From the NCBI RefSeq assembly GCF_018691265.1, contig NW_024881278.1, forward strand, positions 186,001 through 250,000: a stretch of DNA of 64,000 nucleotides. Direction: 5' to 3'. The stretch comes from Tyto alba. Taxonomy: Eukaryota > Chordata > Aves > Strigiformes > Tytonidae. The notes beneath the pieces are model-generated. The model was not told the DNA's origin. It saw only the letters and a program-made list of their open reading frames with translations, and made no database searches. The translations under genes were made by a program, and so were the position numbers. Within the stretch, counting starts at the first letter, position 1; the number at the start of each line of letters is the position of its first letter. Below are positions 23,038 through 34,410 of the stretch, one piece after another.

Positions 23038-23600
23038 CCTGGAAGAGCCATCAGCCTTGTTGTCCAGGTGTGAAACCCTTCAAGATGAGCCACTGAGAGC
23101 AGCTCTCTGGATCACCATTTGGACTAAGGGGATTGTTGCCTAGGGGTGGAGGACATGTTATAGGATGTGGGGCACGAGCATTTTTGGACTGCACAGGACC
23201 TATTATTAGCTCTTTAGTGGAGGACCCTGACCAGTGTATTCCATTCTATCTTCTCATTAAACTTATTTTCTAATGCCTTCCTGTGTGAGGGAATCTCTCT
23301 TCTGAGTGAATGTGTGAGCATGGGGGTGTGAGTGCAGCAACTAGAGGTCAGATAGCCCACATCATTAGTGCCACCAACTGAGTGGCTGGAGTGAACTTAA
23401 AAGTCTGTGTGTGTGTGTGTGACTGGGGTGGTCTATACCATCATCTGGAATGGGGGTGCTGCTTTGAGGGCTTGTATGTCCAGATGCCTGCAACTGGAAA
23501 GGCTGGTATCCAGGGGCAGCTATTGACGACACACAGTGTCTGAGCCCAGCTGCTGGAGGTATCCACCCTCTACAGTTACATATACAATGAAGAATAGAAA
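23038..23600. other. No gene recognised; short TG repeat
   Basis: Contains a short (GT)n run near 23406. No coding or repeat family assigned. Confidence 0.4.
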
Positions 23601-23735
23601 GGAATGGAATGGAATGGAATGGAATGGAATGGAATGGAATGGAATGGAATGGAATAGAATAGAATAGAATAGAATAGAATAGAATAGAATAGAATAGAAT
23701 AGAATAGAATAGAATAGAATAGAATAGAATAGAAT
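23601..23735 (+). repeat. (GGAAT)11 then (AGAAT)16 microsatellite
   Basis: Eleven GGAAT units (23601-23655) switch cleanly to sixteen AGAAT units (23656-23735). The array lies exactly at the 3' end of the adjacent minus-strand CR1 copy and is best explained as expansion of the CR1 tail repeat. Confidence 0.95.
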
Positions 23736-24795
23736 AGGAATAGTTCAGTTGGAAGGGTCCTACAATGATCGTCTAGTCCAAATACTAGACCACTTCAAGC
23801 CTGGCAAAAAGATAAATCATTTTATTAAGGGCACTGTCCAAATGTCTCTTAAACACTGATGAGCTTGGGATGTCGACCACCTTTCTAGGAAACCTGTTCC
23901 AGTGCTGGACCACCCTCTTGGTAAGGAAATGCTTCCTAATGTCAAGTTGGTATCTCTCCTGTTGCACCTTTGAACCATTCCCGCATGTCCTATCACCGGA
24001 TACCATTGCCAAATGCTCTCCTCCTCAGGAAGCCATAGACAGCAATGAGGCCACTCTTCAGCCTCCTTTTCTCCAAAATAGTCAAGTCTGGAGTCCTCAG
24101 AGGACGTGCCTTCAAGCCCTTTCACCAGCTTTGTTGCTCTCTTCTGGGCCCATTCAAGTACCTTCACGCACTTCTTACATTGTGGGGCCCAGCCCTGCAC
24201 ACGGCACTCACAGGGAGGCTGCACCAATGCTGAGTACAGCCGGATAATCACCTCTCCTGCCCGGCTGGTTATGCCATGTTTGATGCAGCCCAGGATGCAG
24301 TCTGCCGTCTTGGCTGCCAGGGCACACTGCTGACTCCTGTGGAGCTGCTGCTCACCTGCACCCCCACATCCCTTTCTGCAGGGTACTCTCCAGCCACTCC
24401 TCTCCCCCGTCCATACTTGTGTCCGGCATGATTTCATCCCAGGTATAGAAACTGGTATTTGTCCTTGTTAAACATGGTGACTCCTCTGGGTCATGGATAC
24501 AGGTGTTAAACTGAACAGGATCCAGCACAGAGTTCCTTGTGCTGCCCTAAATGTGTCCCAGTAGGTACCCTTGGTAAGTCCATGCTGACTGAGTTAGGAC
24601 ACACTCTTTTAGGTGCCCAGAAGAGTCACCCAGGAGGACACTAACCGATGACACACTCCTCACCAAAGTGAGCTTGTACATCCTGGGGTTCCCTGGGCTA
24701 CACTTTTGGCCTCTTTCAAAGATAGGTACGACATTGGCTTGTCCTCATTCACAGCAGACCACTACCAATCCCATGACGTTTCAGTAGGTTCATTC
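23736..24795 (-). mobile_element. CR1 LINE copy, 3' region
   Basis: Read on the minus strand, 24437-23785 encodes the C-terminal part of CR1 ORF2 in broken frames, e.g. LGCIKHGITSRAGEVIIRLYSALV and KHFLTKRVVQHWNRFPRKVVD. It is followed by a 3' UTR ending in TTGGAAGGGTCC (plus-strand view). Further pieces of the reverse transcriptase region, with deletions, run to about 24795. CR1 elements are usually 5'-truncated, as here. Confidence 0.85.
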
Positions 24796-26990
24796 CAAAG
24801 AAATAGTGATTGTCCCCTCTAACTTCATTACCACTATGCTGCCTGTTATGCGGTGCATATAATTTCTCAAATCTTTCATACATTTTTCCCCCATCCTGAT
24901 ACAATGAACATTTCTAAAGTCATCTTTTCAGATGATGGCTTCCCAGACAAAGGCCCTTTCCGTTATTCTTCAGTTTTCCTTTCCCTTTTATTCTTTGTGC
25001 ATTCAGACACCTCTCAGCTATGCTGCTGCTTTGAGTTTCAGGAACTAGAGGCCTGCCAGTCTTTCAGTATTCCAATTGTCTCTTAGCCAACTCTTTCATT
25101 ATGTTTATACCTACCTTTTTCTATCAAGCTATCTAAACCATTTCTCATAAGATTATTCCTTGATCAAAGGCAATCCCATTAGAGAAATCTTGTGCTCAGC
25201 GTACAGCTGGGGAGTGTGTTTTATTGTTTACAAAATTGATGATGATTCAATTTTCTTTGTCTGCAAAGAGGAAAATTCCCTCTCTTCCTGTGTGCAGCCA
25301 GTTCTCTAAGGAAAACAGGTGAGAGGTGGTCCAATGGAGTTGGAAAATTCAGCTGCAGACTTCAGTGGAGAAATCTTATAGAAGGAAAAATGATGTAAAC
25401 CCCAGCTGGACAATGACAGAAATGGTGACTAGGGGAAATGAGGAGCAAGGTTGTCTCTCCATATGCTGTCAGACCTCAGAGCACTGTTTTTCCTACCTGT
25501 CCAGACCTCCCGAGGAGAGACGCTGCATCAATATCAATTGCAGAATGTTTCCATCACCTCTTCTCTGAACAGAAATTGATGAAATAGAACCTTTATTTAT
25601 TTTTATTAGGTGCAGTTTGAAACCTTCCTCTTTAACTGCGCTATGAAACTATTCCAATTAGCTGTACAAGTCTTGAAGGCTTGAAGAAAGTGGAAGGAGG
25701 ATAAATAGCTCGTTAGGGCTTTCTCTATTTTAATGAGCCCCAGAGTGTGTTTGGCCCTGAGTCCATGAACCTCAGATACTGAGAGGAGCCTGAGCAAAGT
25801 ACTCAAGAAGTCAATGTCAGAACCAAAACGCAAAGTACCTTGAAGCATTGATTGGCCCCACTGAGGGCCATTACTGACAAAGCCTCCCCATGGCCTCCTT
25901 AGGGCAGATAGTTGGAGGCTCTGATTGCAGGTAGGCAAAGGCACTGTGCAGGTGGCTGTAATGCTGAGAAAACCCTGGATTTGTTTCCTGAAGCAGAAAG
26001 GCCAAACCCTGACCTCAAAGGTCTTGGGAAGGCTGATCCTGACCATCACACATGGCTCAGGGCCCTTCCTGGGAGCATTGGGGTGTGAGGGTGAGCAATG
26101 TCAAGTATAGGAAAACTGTACAACACCTCCCGGCTTCCCCAAGCAATGGTGAAGAACAAATGAAGTCCAGAGCATCAGAATAAAGTGTTTCCTGGGAGGC
26201 CTTGGCAGCAGACGCAACAGCCATAGCCAAGTGGAGAAAGACCTAGGTCCTGTTGGGATGTTTGTCCTTGCCAGAGCCACAGGCCATCTCTACTGCAGGC
26301 TGTCCTACACTGCACCATGCCTGCACCTGGTAACACCCCCGGCCCTTCTCCTTGGGTGTACTCCTATGCCGGTCAGGTCCCAGCATGCCCTCATCTATGG
26401 GGTTATTCTGCCTCCAAGAAAGGGCTGGCTCCTTGTCCTTGTAAAACTAGGTGAATCGTCCATTTGCCAAATCTCAGAGTTTTTCAGGGTTCCACAGGGA
26501 TGAAGCTCCATTGGACCGGATGTTAATGTGTATGTGTAGATGCATCACCCTGACATGGGGTACCTCTGAGATGATAACAGCTTCAGGAATTGCAGGATAT
26601 AACAGATAATAAAAGGAGTCACTTGTTCAATGCTATTGTTCACAAGGTACACATTCCCATGGTGACAAGCTCAGACAAACCAAATGAAAGTACAAAGGAA
26701 GCCAGACTAGGACCTGGGAGGTCAGGGCAAATAGATATGGGCTATTTGCATGGGAGGATACAAGGATGGTCCAGGGGCATAAACTGTTAAAAGGAAAAGG
26801 AAAGAAAAAGTGAAGCAATGGAAATGATCAGGGCTGTTTGGAAGTATCACCCAAACAGCCCTGAGTCTGAGCAACAGCACCTGGAGAGGGACAAGACCTT
26901 CACAGATCATCTGACCAAGTGTTCCTGTTGACATAAGTGGTGACTAGGAACCTGAGTGATTTCCCTCCCATAATGGAGCAAAGATCCCTG
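24796..26990. other. No gene recognised; possible old repeats
   Basis: A minus-strand 147-codon frame (25606-26049) and a plus-strand 90-codon frame (26231-26503) lack recognisable domains. A strong inverted repeat lies at 26828-26864. Confidence 0.35.
26828..26864. repeat. Perfect 14-bp inverted repeat with 9-nt loop
   Basis: Arms TCAGGGCTGTTTGG and CCAAACAGCCCTGA flank the loop AAGTATCAC. The arms are GC-rich and fully complementary, so either strand or an RNA could fold. Confidence 0.9.
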
Positions 26991-26997
26991 GTAGATC

Positions 26998-27062
26998 AAA
27001 ATGCAGAATCATTCATGCTGGAAGGGACCTTAGGAGGTGTCTAGGTCAAACTTCTGCTCACA
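26998..27062 (-). mobile_element. CR1 3'-end fragment
   Basis: AGAATCATTCATGCTGGAAG, then GGACCTTAGGAGGTGTCTAGGT, matches the conserved CR1 3' terminus (antisense view). It abuts the gamma-type LTR that follows. Confidence 0.6.
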
Positions 27063-27067
27063 GTGAG

Positions 27068-27620
27068 GTCACCTGTGGTGTCAGTGTTATCAGTCGCAGT
27101 TGTGAAAAGAACTTATCTACGCAAAGCAAATAAGCAGGCACTCTTTTATTCCAGCGCTGGGGAACACGGGGGATAGCTCCACCAAAGACATGTTCACCAA
27201 CAGGTACAAAGCACAACGTATTTATACACTCTTTCAGCAGAGTCATGGTTACATAAGATCAACAAAATTCATTAAGTAGACCTTAATAATGATTGGCTTT
27301 CCGTTACCTCACCTCACCTATATTCCTATTCTACAGAAACCATTGGTCACCTTTACTGATTAATTGAATAGATTGAGGGGAGGGTAATGATTAGCATATT
27401 CATGTTATTTCCTGGAAGTCATTATCATATGCAAATGTCCCTAACACAATTGTGATTATGTGGGACGAGGGTCCTCTGGTGGTCATCGATAGTCTTCCTC
27501 ACTGGCTCCGCTGCCTGATCTCCATCCTTGCACATGCTCAATTCATCTTTGGCTGATGCTCATTTCTTCTTTGGCTGATCTTCCAAACCAAACCCAGTAT
27601 CTTCTGGTACCTACAGTTTT
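27068..27620 (-). mobile_element. Solo LTR of the gamma-type ERV, inverted relative to 39.3-40.5 kb
   Basis: The reverse complement matches most of the LTR at 39306-40488: GGTACCAGAAGATACTGGGTTTGG, the TTGCATATGATAATGACTTCC and CATGACTCTGC blocks, the poly(A) signal region GGAATAAAAGAGTGC and the U5. It is uninterrupted, which shows where the other copy was split. Similarity stops near TACCTACAG at 27620, so part of U3 is missing or replaced. No target duplication was seen. Confidence 0.82.
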
Positions 27621-30600
27621 TGTGATAAATAACAGAAGAATTTTGCTTTCGCTAGAAGTAATTAAACAATTACTTTTATTGAGCTAGGCTAAAGCTATTA
27701 TTAGTAAAATTATTATTATTAAATGTTCAGCAGAGCCAGAACAGCACTTTTAGGCCCAAAGCGAAAACTTCTCACAGAAAGCCCCTACATGGACGATCGT
27801 CGCTGTACAGCGCTGTTTCCTCCAAACTACCATGCTGCACATAGCAATCCCTGTCTAGCTGCTTCCTTTCACTGGGAACAAACAAACATTACCAGAGACT
27901 CTACAAGCTCTTTTAGGTTTACCACGAGCACTTCTCACAGAAAACCTTTATTTATTCTTGTTTTTGTTTAATGGTTTTTGGTATTAATTGTCAAAATGTT
28001 GTCTGTTTGTTAGCTGTGGAATAGAAGTGTATCAAGATCTCAATTGTTGTTTTCTTTTTAAAATACTTCGTTAAAAAATTTCTTCAAGGACAGAGAAGAG
28101 CTGTACTGTCTGATTTGAGCAATAAATATAAGCCAGTTTTTCTTCAGAACTTCAACTGTTTTGAATCCCTTATGTTTATCAGGTGTTTATGTTATTGCTC
28201 TCTAACGAATTCTTCCGAAGACCCTTGTGCTGCAAACTGGACAAGACCAGATTTGCCCTAACCTGTCTCAAATGACAGCTGATAGCAGCCTCTACAGAGG
28301 GATACCGGGAAAATCTCTTATGCATGGTTCTGGAAAAACATCTACTTGGAGGCTCTTTACTTCTGGTCTGAAATAGAAGGTGAATTATTAGACAGACTAA
28401 AATTAAGAAATCTTATGGATAGTTGGTGGTAAGTTTTGTGCCTGTAGTAATGTGATGTAGAGAAGGAAAAGAATACGAGAAGTATAATTTTGTGTTATGT
28501 GGGGAACAGAGCAACATATCTCAGTGAAGAGTGACAATATTAAAAAATAAACAACTCATATAATTCAGCATCTTTAAGGAAATAATAGAGCATGAAAACT
28601 TCTCAAGACTTTGGCACATTTTCAGCATTGTCTCGAGTCACCATAAATATTTTGAGTCTATACAAATTTGAAAATATTCTTTTTCATATTCTTGGATATT
28701 TTGCATTGAAAGGACTCCTTTGACATACGTGTTCATCCTTATCTGCATGGCTTTTGGTGCATGCAAACAAGTTGTCCCCCATGGCTGTATAGATTTTTAT
28801 AACCTCTGGGGGACTTGCTCTCCAGGAGCTCTTCTGTACTGCCTTGTGCTGTGCACTTACCTGTCTGCAGCGCTCAGGGTGAGGGAACAGAGTGGGTGTT
28901 TGTATAAATGGAGCTCTCTGTTTGCGTAGAGCTTTCAGTTGCATCTTCAAAGAGCGGTGAAGAGCATCCGATTGTGTGTTCATGCACAGATGAAATAGGC
29001 CTAGTGAACTTTTGGAAGACACCTGCTTTCTTTATTTTATGTTTAACTGTAACGAGCAATTACCTAATTCTTCTCTTGTTCAGCACTTTACCTGTCTCAC
29101 ATTGATGGTAATGGCTGATTTTAAAATGTTACAAGTTCACAAGCAATTAGGGCAAAGATATATCAACAAAAGAAACTTTTTTGTGTGTTAAAAATTAGTT
29201 ACAATTCAATTCAAATAGTATTAGAAAGAATAGAAAGTGTTGAGAACATGACTTTTGGTTGCTTTTCTTCAAATCTATTATACAGTCTGATTTATTTCAA
29301 CTTGAGTGTGGTAGGACTGTCTACAAATGGCAGAATCACAAGCAAAATGAACTTCTAAAAATGCTGATTTTAGTTGCATGCACTAATTAGAACAGTGAAC
29401 TCTTGGGCAGATAACAAATCATGGCACATCCATCATATCACACCTATTTGGTGAGGTACTAATGAAATTTGAACACTACACAGGTCTGGTTCTGGCCTCT
29501 GCAGCAAACCAGATAAACACTTCAGAAACATTTATTCAGTAGCTATATTAATTCTATGTGATATCAGTTACTCCCTTAATAATGCAGCTTTATGTTTATT
29601 GTACTGGATCGCAGACCTGCTTCTGTATGCAGAATCTTTTCTCTTGCCATTTTTTCTGTTGGCAGGCCAACTTATCTGGTGCTAGTACATCACCAACCAC
29701 CTGCTGTGGGCTGTGTATCTGTTTTCATAATTGCAATTAAATCATTTATGCCAAATAATGCCACTTTACAACAGCATAATTTAATTTGGAGCTGTTCATT
29801 ATAGTTTTATTACCCTTCAGCTCTGGCACCCTCACAGAAAAGGACCCATGAGTAGCAAGTTCGACAGTTTCCTGAAGTGATAGAAATGCACCCCACACAG
29901 CTTGCTGCCAGGTCTTTTCTGCTGCAGAATTCTGGCATAATTACATTTCTTGGGTACTGCTTGTGTCATGCTAAAAAAATAATAATAATAGTGGGGGTTT
30001 TTCTTAGCCCTTCAGGTCTATATCGCAATCTCTTGCTATTCTAACTTAATCATGCTGTACTATGAAAAATAAGGGGGTTTAAGATACGTTACAAATGTTG
30101 CTTACATTTGAACAGTGTGGCTTTTAACTTAAAACTTGTACAGAATTATGCTCTACATTAATAGACGCTAAGGCTAGAACAAGTTCAGGGTTCTTCACAA
30201 TTATTCCCTAATAAGAATAGTAATGAAAGTTGAACTTGTGAGCATTTGGCTTTTTGTAGTACTTTGAATTTAATGTACCTGGTTTAAGGCATTTACTCCA
30301 TTATAATTTAAGGTATTACCATGCAGAATGTAGTTTATTAACCATTCCACTGTTTCTCTAAAGGTATTTAGGTATTTACAGAAAACTTTTTACAATTAAT
30401 CAAAAACAGACGTTGTAAAAACGAAAATCAGATTTATTGCCAAGTTCATAAATGTCAAGTATACTGTTATGCAGGCTTTGTATTACTTCACTTGCAACTT
30501 TTAAGAACATTTTAAGTGATTGGAAAAAGGAAGTTTATTAAAGGCTCAGCAGGTCTTCTCTGCACTCTACTGTTATTAATGTAAATCATTGCATCATGTG

Positions 30601-30781
30601 GTAGAGGAGCAGGCAACATGGTAGGAGCAGTTTTTAATCAGGTTTTCTCTGTGACTGCCAGTGCCTTCAGGAAGAAGGACCCTGTTTCCTCTGACAAACA
30701 AATGCAATGAGATTTCAGAAGAAAGGATAGTGCAAACCATCCAGGGTAGTTAATCGCTGAACTTGTCTTTGAATATATCCC
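27621..30781. other. No gene recognised
   Basis: AT-rich DNA with short frames only. The 3' end of this stretch is the left flank of the ERVK-like provirus and does not resemble retroviral pol. Confidence 0.4.
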
Positions 30782-31231
30782 TGTGGAGACATTTTACATC
30801 AATGAAGGCCATGATACTCTTGAAGGCTTCTGAATAACAGAAAAATAAGGGCTTTGAATAACAGAAAAATAAGGTCACAACAGACCTTGAAGGTTTGTGA
30901 ATAACAGAAGAATAGAGTTTCTGAATAACAGAAAAACAAGGTAACAACAGACCTTGAAGGTTTGAGAATAACAGAAAAATAAGGTTTTGGAATAACAGAA
31001 AAATAAGAACATTGTCAGTAAACAACAGAGGACTTTGGAAGAACACCAGGAGCAAAAAAGTTATTGTGACAAAGGAAAAAAAAGACATGTGTAGTTAAGC
31101 TAGACAATTAAATGTTAGAATAGGTGTGTGAGTAATGTATGTTAACCAATAAGCACTTATGTTGAGGGGATTGACAACTTTGTAGGGGGTCTTTGATCTT
31201 AACATCGGAGTCCGTGTCGTCAATCTCCTCA
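30782..31231 (+). mobile_element. 5' LTR of the ERVK-like provirus
   Basis: TGTGGAGACATTTTACATC to ...GTCAATCTCCTCA, matching the LTR at 36517-37026. The U3 holds six diverged copies of a TGAATAACAGAAAAATAAGG unit with spacers containing ACAGACCTTGAAGG. Relative to the 3' LTR it lacks 31 bp between G-runs near 31185, removing the AATAAA signal. Point differences from the 3' LTR are a few percent, so the insertion is not recent. Confidence 0.92.
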
Positions 31232-31233
31232 AA

Positions 31234-31251
31234 TGGTGACCCTGACATCCA
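31234..31251 (+). other. Primer-binding site (tRNA-Trp-like)
   Basis: TGGTGACCCTGACATCCA begins two bases after the LTR. The first dozen bases resemble the complement of the tRNA-Trp 3' end used by avian alpharetroviruses, with mismatches. The assignment is tentative. Confidence 0.55.
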
Positions 31252-31435
31252 GGACGCTATCCAGGACCCAGGGTGGACTAAGGGATCGGACAAAGCGCAC
31301 TCCAGAGTAGCAGTGTCCGGGGGAGACGTCTCAGCTGAACGATCATCTTGCCGGCTGGACTGAGCTGACAAAGACCCCGGGGCCATATCATCACCTTTGC
31401 CATTACCAGGAGCAAGTGAGCAGCCGAGAAACGCG

Positions 31436-33147
31436 ATGGGAGCGAATGTGTCAGCTGACGAGAGAAAAGTTTTTAAATTGTTAAAGCATATTTTAAAGAA
31501 AAGAGGAATTAAATATGAAGAACAAACTTTAGAGCTGTTACTAGCCTGGCTCAAAAGTAAGGGAGTACACGCGGAATCATTGTGTGCTTTTGATACTGTA
31601 ACTTGAAAAGAAGCAGGAGAGTTACTTTTTGAGCATGCTTCAAAGGGTGATTCAAATGCAAATCAAGTATTAACAAGTTGGCGCTTGGTTTATGAGACCT
31701 TAAAAGATTTACGTGCATAGAAACAAGTAGGCAGCGCCACTCAGAAAATTCTTTTTGACGCGAGCGTGCTGCCTGAAGAACGCTTGCCAGGGATCGTCTG
31801 TAACGATCCGCCTGCAGAGACGACCGCGGCCAGCCTCGTCACAGCAGGCACTCAGACCATCATAGCGGTGATGGCCACAGGGAGTCGCGGGCAGATAAAG
31901 AATCTGACTGTGGGACTGTGGCTTCACGACAAAGTAACAAGTCACTAAGGTCGAAAAAGGATATCAGGCGTTCTTTGCAAAAAACGAGTGATGACAGCGG
32001 CAGTGAAGCGGAATACATTCAAGGGGCTAGAAAGACAAGAGGCCAGAGGAGAGAGTCTATTAGGGAAAGCTGGAGAAAAATAAGAATGGATGGGTTAAAG
32101 GATGGCAAGAAGATAGACTTGGCATTTCCAGTTATTCTCAGACCAAACCAGCTGCCTCAGTTCCAAGCTTTTGACTGGCAATTAGTGAAGGAACTAAGGA
32201 AGGCTGTTGTGCAGAATGGATTACAGTCTCCATTCTCACAAACGTTACTGGAAAATGTTTTGTGTGGGCAATTAGTCACTCCATATGATTGTCAGCAATT
32301 GGTATCACTAATCTTAACGCCAACACAAAAGCTACTGTGGAAAGACAAATTTATAGAACTCTGTGAAGTAAAAGCAATGCAGAATTTGGGACGCCAGCAG
32401 GGGGATCCCTTGCTAGGAATTGGCGTGGATCATTATGCCGGTATGGGTCAGCTTACAGACCTTCAATTGCAATCAAGAATGCTACCGGATGTTTTGAGAG
32501 AAACCGGACGGATGGCTTTAAGGGCATTTTTAACTTTGCCTGAAACTGGCAAGGCGCCAATTTCATTTACTTCCATCAAGCAAGGGCCAACCGAACCTTA
32601 TATGACTTTTATAGATAGGCTATGTGATGCTGTAGACAAGCAAATTGAACACCTGGAAGCCAAAGAATCGTTATTGCTAAAATTGGCTTTAGAAAATGCT
32701 AATGTCCATTGTAAAAACATATTGATTGCTCTACCTCGAAATGCCACCTTAGTAGAAATGGTAGAAGCAGCCAGCCAGGTGGGAACTATGGAACAAGCAT
32801 CAATGTTAGCAGGAGCTTTTGCGGCTGCGATGAAGCCCTTAGGAGCAAGGAGGTGTTATACCTGTGGACAGCAAGGGCACCTGAGCTTTCAATGTGGTCA
32901 AGGGAAGCGACAGAACAGACCACAAGGGGACAGCATGCCAGGGATGTGTCCACACTGCCACAAAGGACGTCATTATGCCAATCAGTGTCAGTCTCCGTTT
33001 GATAAGAATGGCAATCCTATTAATCATCAGCAGGGAAATGGGAAACACAGCGCAGGCCAGGGCTGCACCAAGACACAAATGCCCCTGGACGTTTTAAACC
33101 AAACTCCATCTTGGGAAAACAGCAGTCAGGGTGTTTGGACCAACTGA
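31436..33147 (+). pseudogene. gag: Betaretrovirus-like gag (MA, CA, NC), disrupted
   Basis: Gag builds the virion core. The start at 31436 encodes MGANVSADERK, a myristoylation-type N-terminus. The frame stops at 31604 (TGA), has another stop near 31719, and shifts before the long open segment 31918-33147. That 409-codon segment carries capsid (PVILRPNQLPQFQAFDWQ, GPTEPYMTFIDRL) and two CCHC zinc knuckles: CYTCGQQGHLSFQC (32857-32898) and CPHCHKGRHYANQC (about 32950-32991). Two knuckles with this spacing and capsid type fit beta/ERVK-class gag. No intact gag can be made from it. Confidence 0.88.
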
Positions 33148-33481
33148 CAGCCAAGACTAGTGGAAGCGCCAGAGTGGATGTTGTAAGTACTGAGGATGTT
33201 ACTTTAACAGATAATAGTGTACATAGAATACCAATAAATGCCCATGGCCCCCGGGACATGGCCTTAGTGCCTTACTATTGGGACACTCTAGCGTAACTGT
33301 ACAAGGAATTTATGTTTTACCTGGCATCATCAATGGGGATTATATAGGACCCATACAAGCAATGGTGTGGACACCTAGCCCCCCTGTTGCTGTTCCGGCA
33401 GGGACACATTTGGCACAACTTGTACCTGAAACAGAAAAGGCCCAAACAATAGGCCTCAAACCAAAGTTGACATCTGAGTGA
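33148..33481 (+). pseudogene. dUTPase-like domain of the pro region, broken
   Basis: Betaretroviruses carry a dUTPase domain upstream of protease. Pieces in two frames (33111-33296 and 33278-33481) include VDVVSTEDVTLTDN and the motif-like GIINGDYIGPIQAMVW and VPAGTHLAQLVP. A frameshift separates them near 33280. No protease DTG motif follows. Confidence 0.72.
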
Positions 33482-33660
33482 ATTCCCCGACCAGCAACCA
33501 GCATCTTATCAGCATGAAAATGCACCCCTGGGAACAATCCCTGGGAACTTTAAGTAAATAACAGGAAGTAACTATAAATCCCAAATGTAAAGAAAAACAG
33601 AAATTCCTCAGATGTGCAAATGTGCAAAATCAATGTGTAAAGATTCAGAAACAGAAAAAT
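33482..33660 (+). other. Internal deletion scar: protease and most of RT missing
   Basis: Only about 180 bp separate the dUTPase-like domain from the reverse transcriptase connection region. Protease, fingers, palm and the catalytic YXDD are absent, a deletion of well over 1 kb relative to a complete element. Confidence 0.7.
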
Positions 33661-34410
33661 TAAAAATTTTGGAATGGCAGTTTTTTTCTCACCAGCCTCA
33701 AAAAACAATTATGACCAGACCAGAAATGTTTGCACAGTTAATCATGAAGGATAAGAACCGAATTGTGGCATTAAGTGGGAAAGAACCCGAAACTATTATC
33801 ATTCCTATGGCAGAGCAATATTTGCAATGGTGTTTACAGAATAGTCAGTTTTTACAGATTGCTTTAGCAGCTTTTAGTGGACAGATAACGATGCATCATC
33901 CAAGTCATCGACTCATTATTTTTACGGAGCAAAAGTGTTTGGAGCAGAAGCCTAAGTGTAGTACCACTCCAGTAAGTGTGCTGACTGTTTTTACAGATGG
34001 TAGTGGAAAAACTGGGAAGGCAGCCCTGACATGGCTCAAAAATGGACAGCGGAAATCACATGTGGTGATTTTACAGACCTCTCCACAAATTGTAGAATTG
34101 CGAGCAGTAATTGAAGTCTTTAAAAAATGGATGAAAGAACCGGTTAATATTATCACAGACTCAGCCTATGTAGTTGGAGTGGTGTAGCGCTTGGAATGAT
34201 CATTTTTAAAACAAATTAATCATGAATTGTTATTTAGTCAAATGAAGGAATTATGGTTGTTATTACAGCAACGAAACCATGAATATTATGTGTGTCATCA
34301 CCGTAGTCATATCAACCTACCAGGATTTTGTGCTGAAGGAAATGTGAGGGCAGACAAACTTACACAACCAGCCTTTAAGTTACCTGTTCCTGATACATGG
34401 CGACAGGCTC
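33661..34410 (+). pseudogene. pol: pol remnant: RT connection and RNase H
   Basis: KNRIVALSGKEPETIIIPM and QYLQWCLQNSQFLQIALAA are RT thumb/connection features. RNase H follows with FTDGSGKTGKAAL (first Asp), VELRAVIEVF (Glu), NIITDSAYVVGV (second Asp) and, after stops at 34185 and 34197, GNVRADKL (last Asp). The catalytic DEDD residues are readable but the frame is cut, so it is inactive. Confidence 0.85.

Noticed and set aside
24045..24333. Plus-strand frames over the CR1 copy
   Set aside because: They are the antisense shadow of the CR1 ORF2 C-terminus.
25606..26049. 147-codon minus-strand frame
   Set aside because: No domain, codon pattern or splice context. Length is within chance expectation for 64 kb.
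30750..31088. Minus-strand 112-codon frame rich in Phe/Leu
   Set aside because: It is the reverse reading of the U3 tandem repeat in the ERVK-like LTR. The same happens at 36437-36822.
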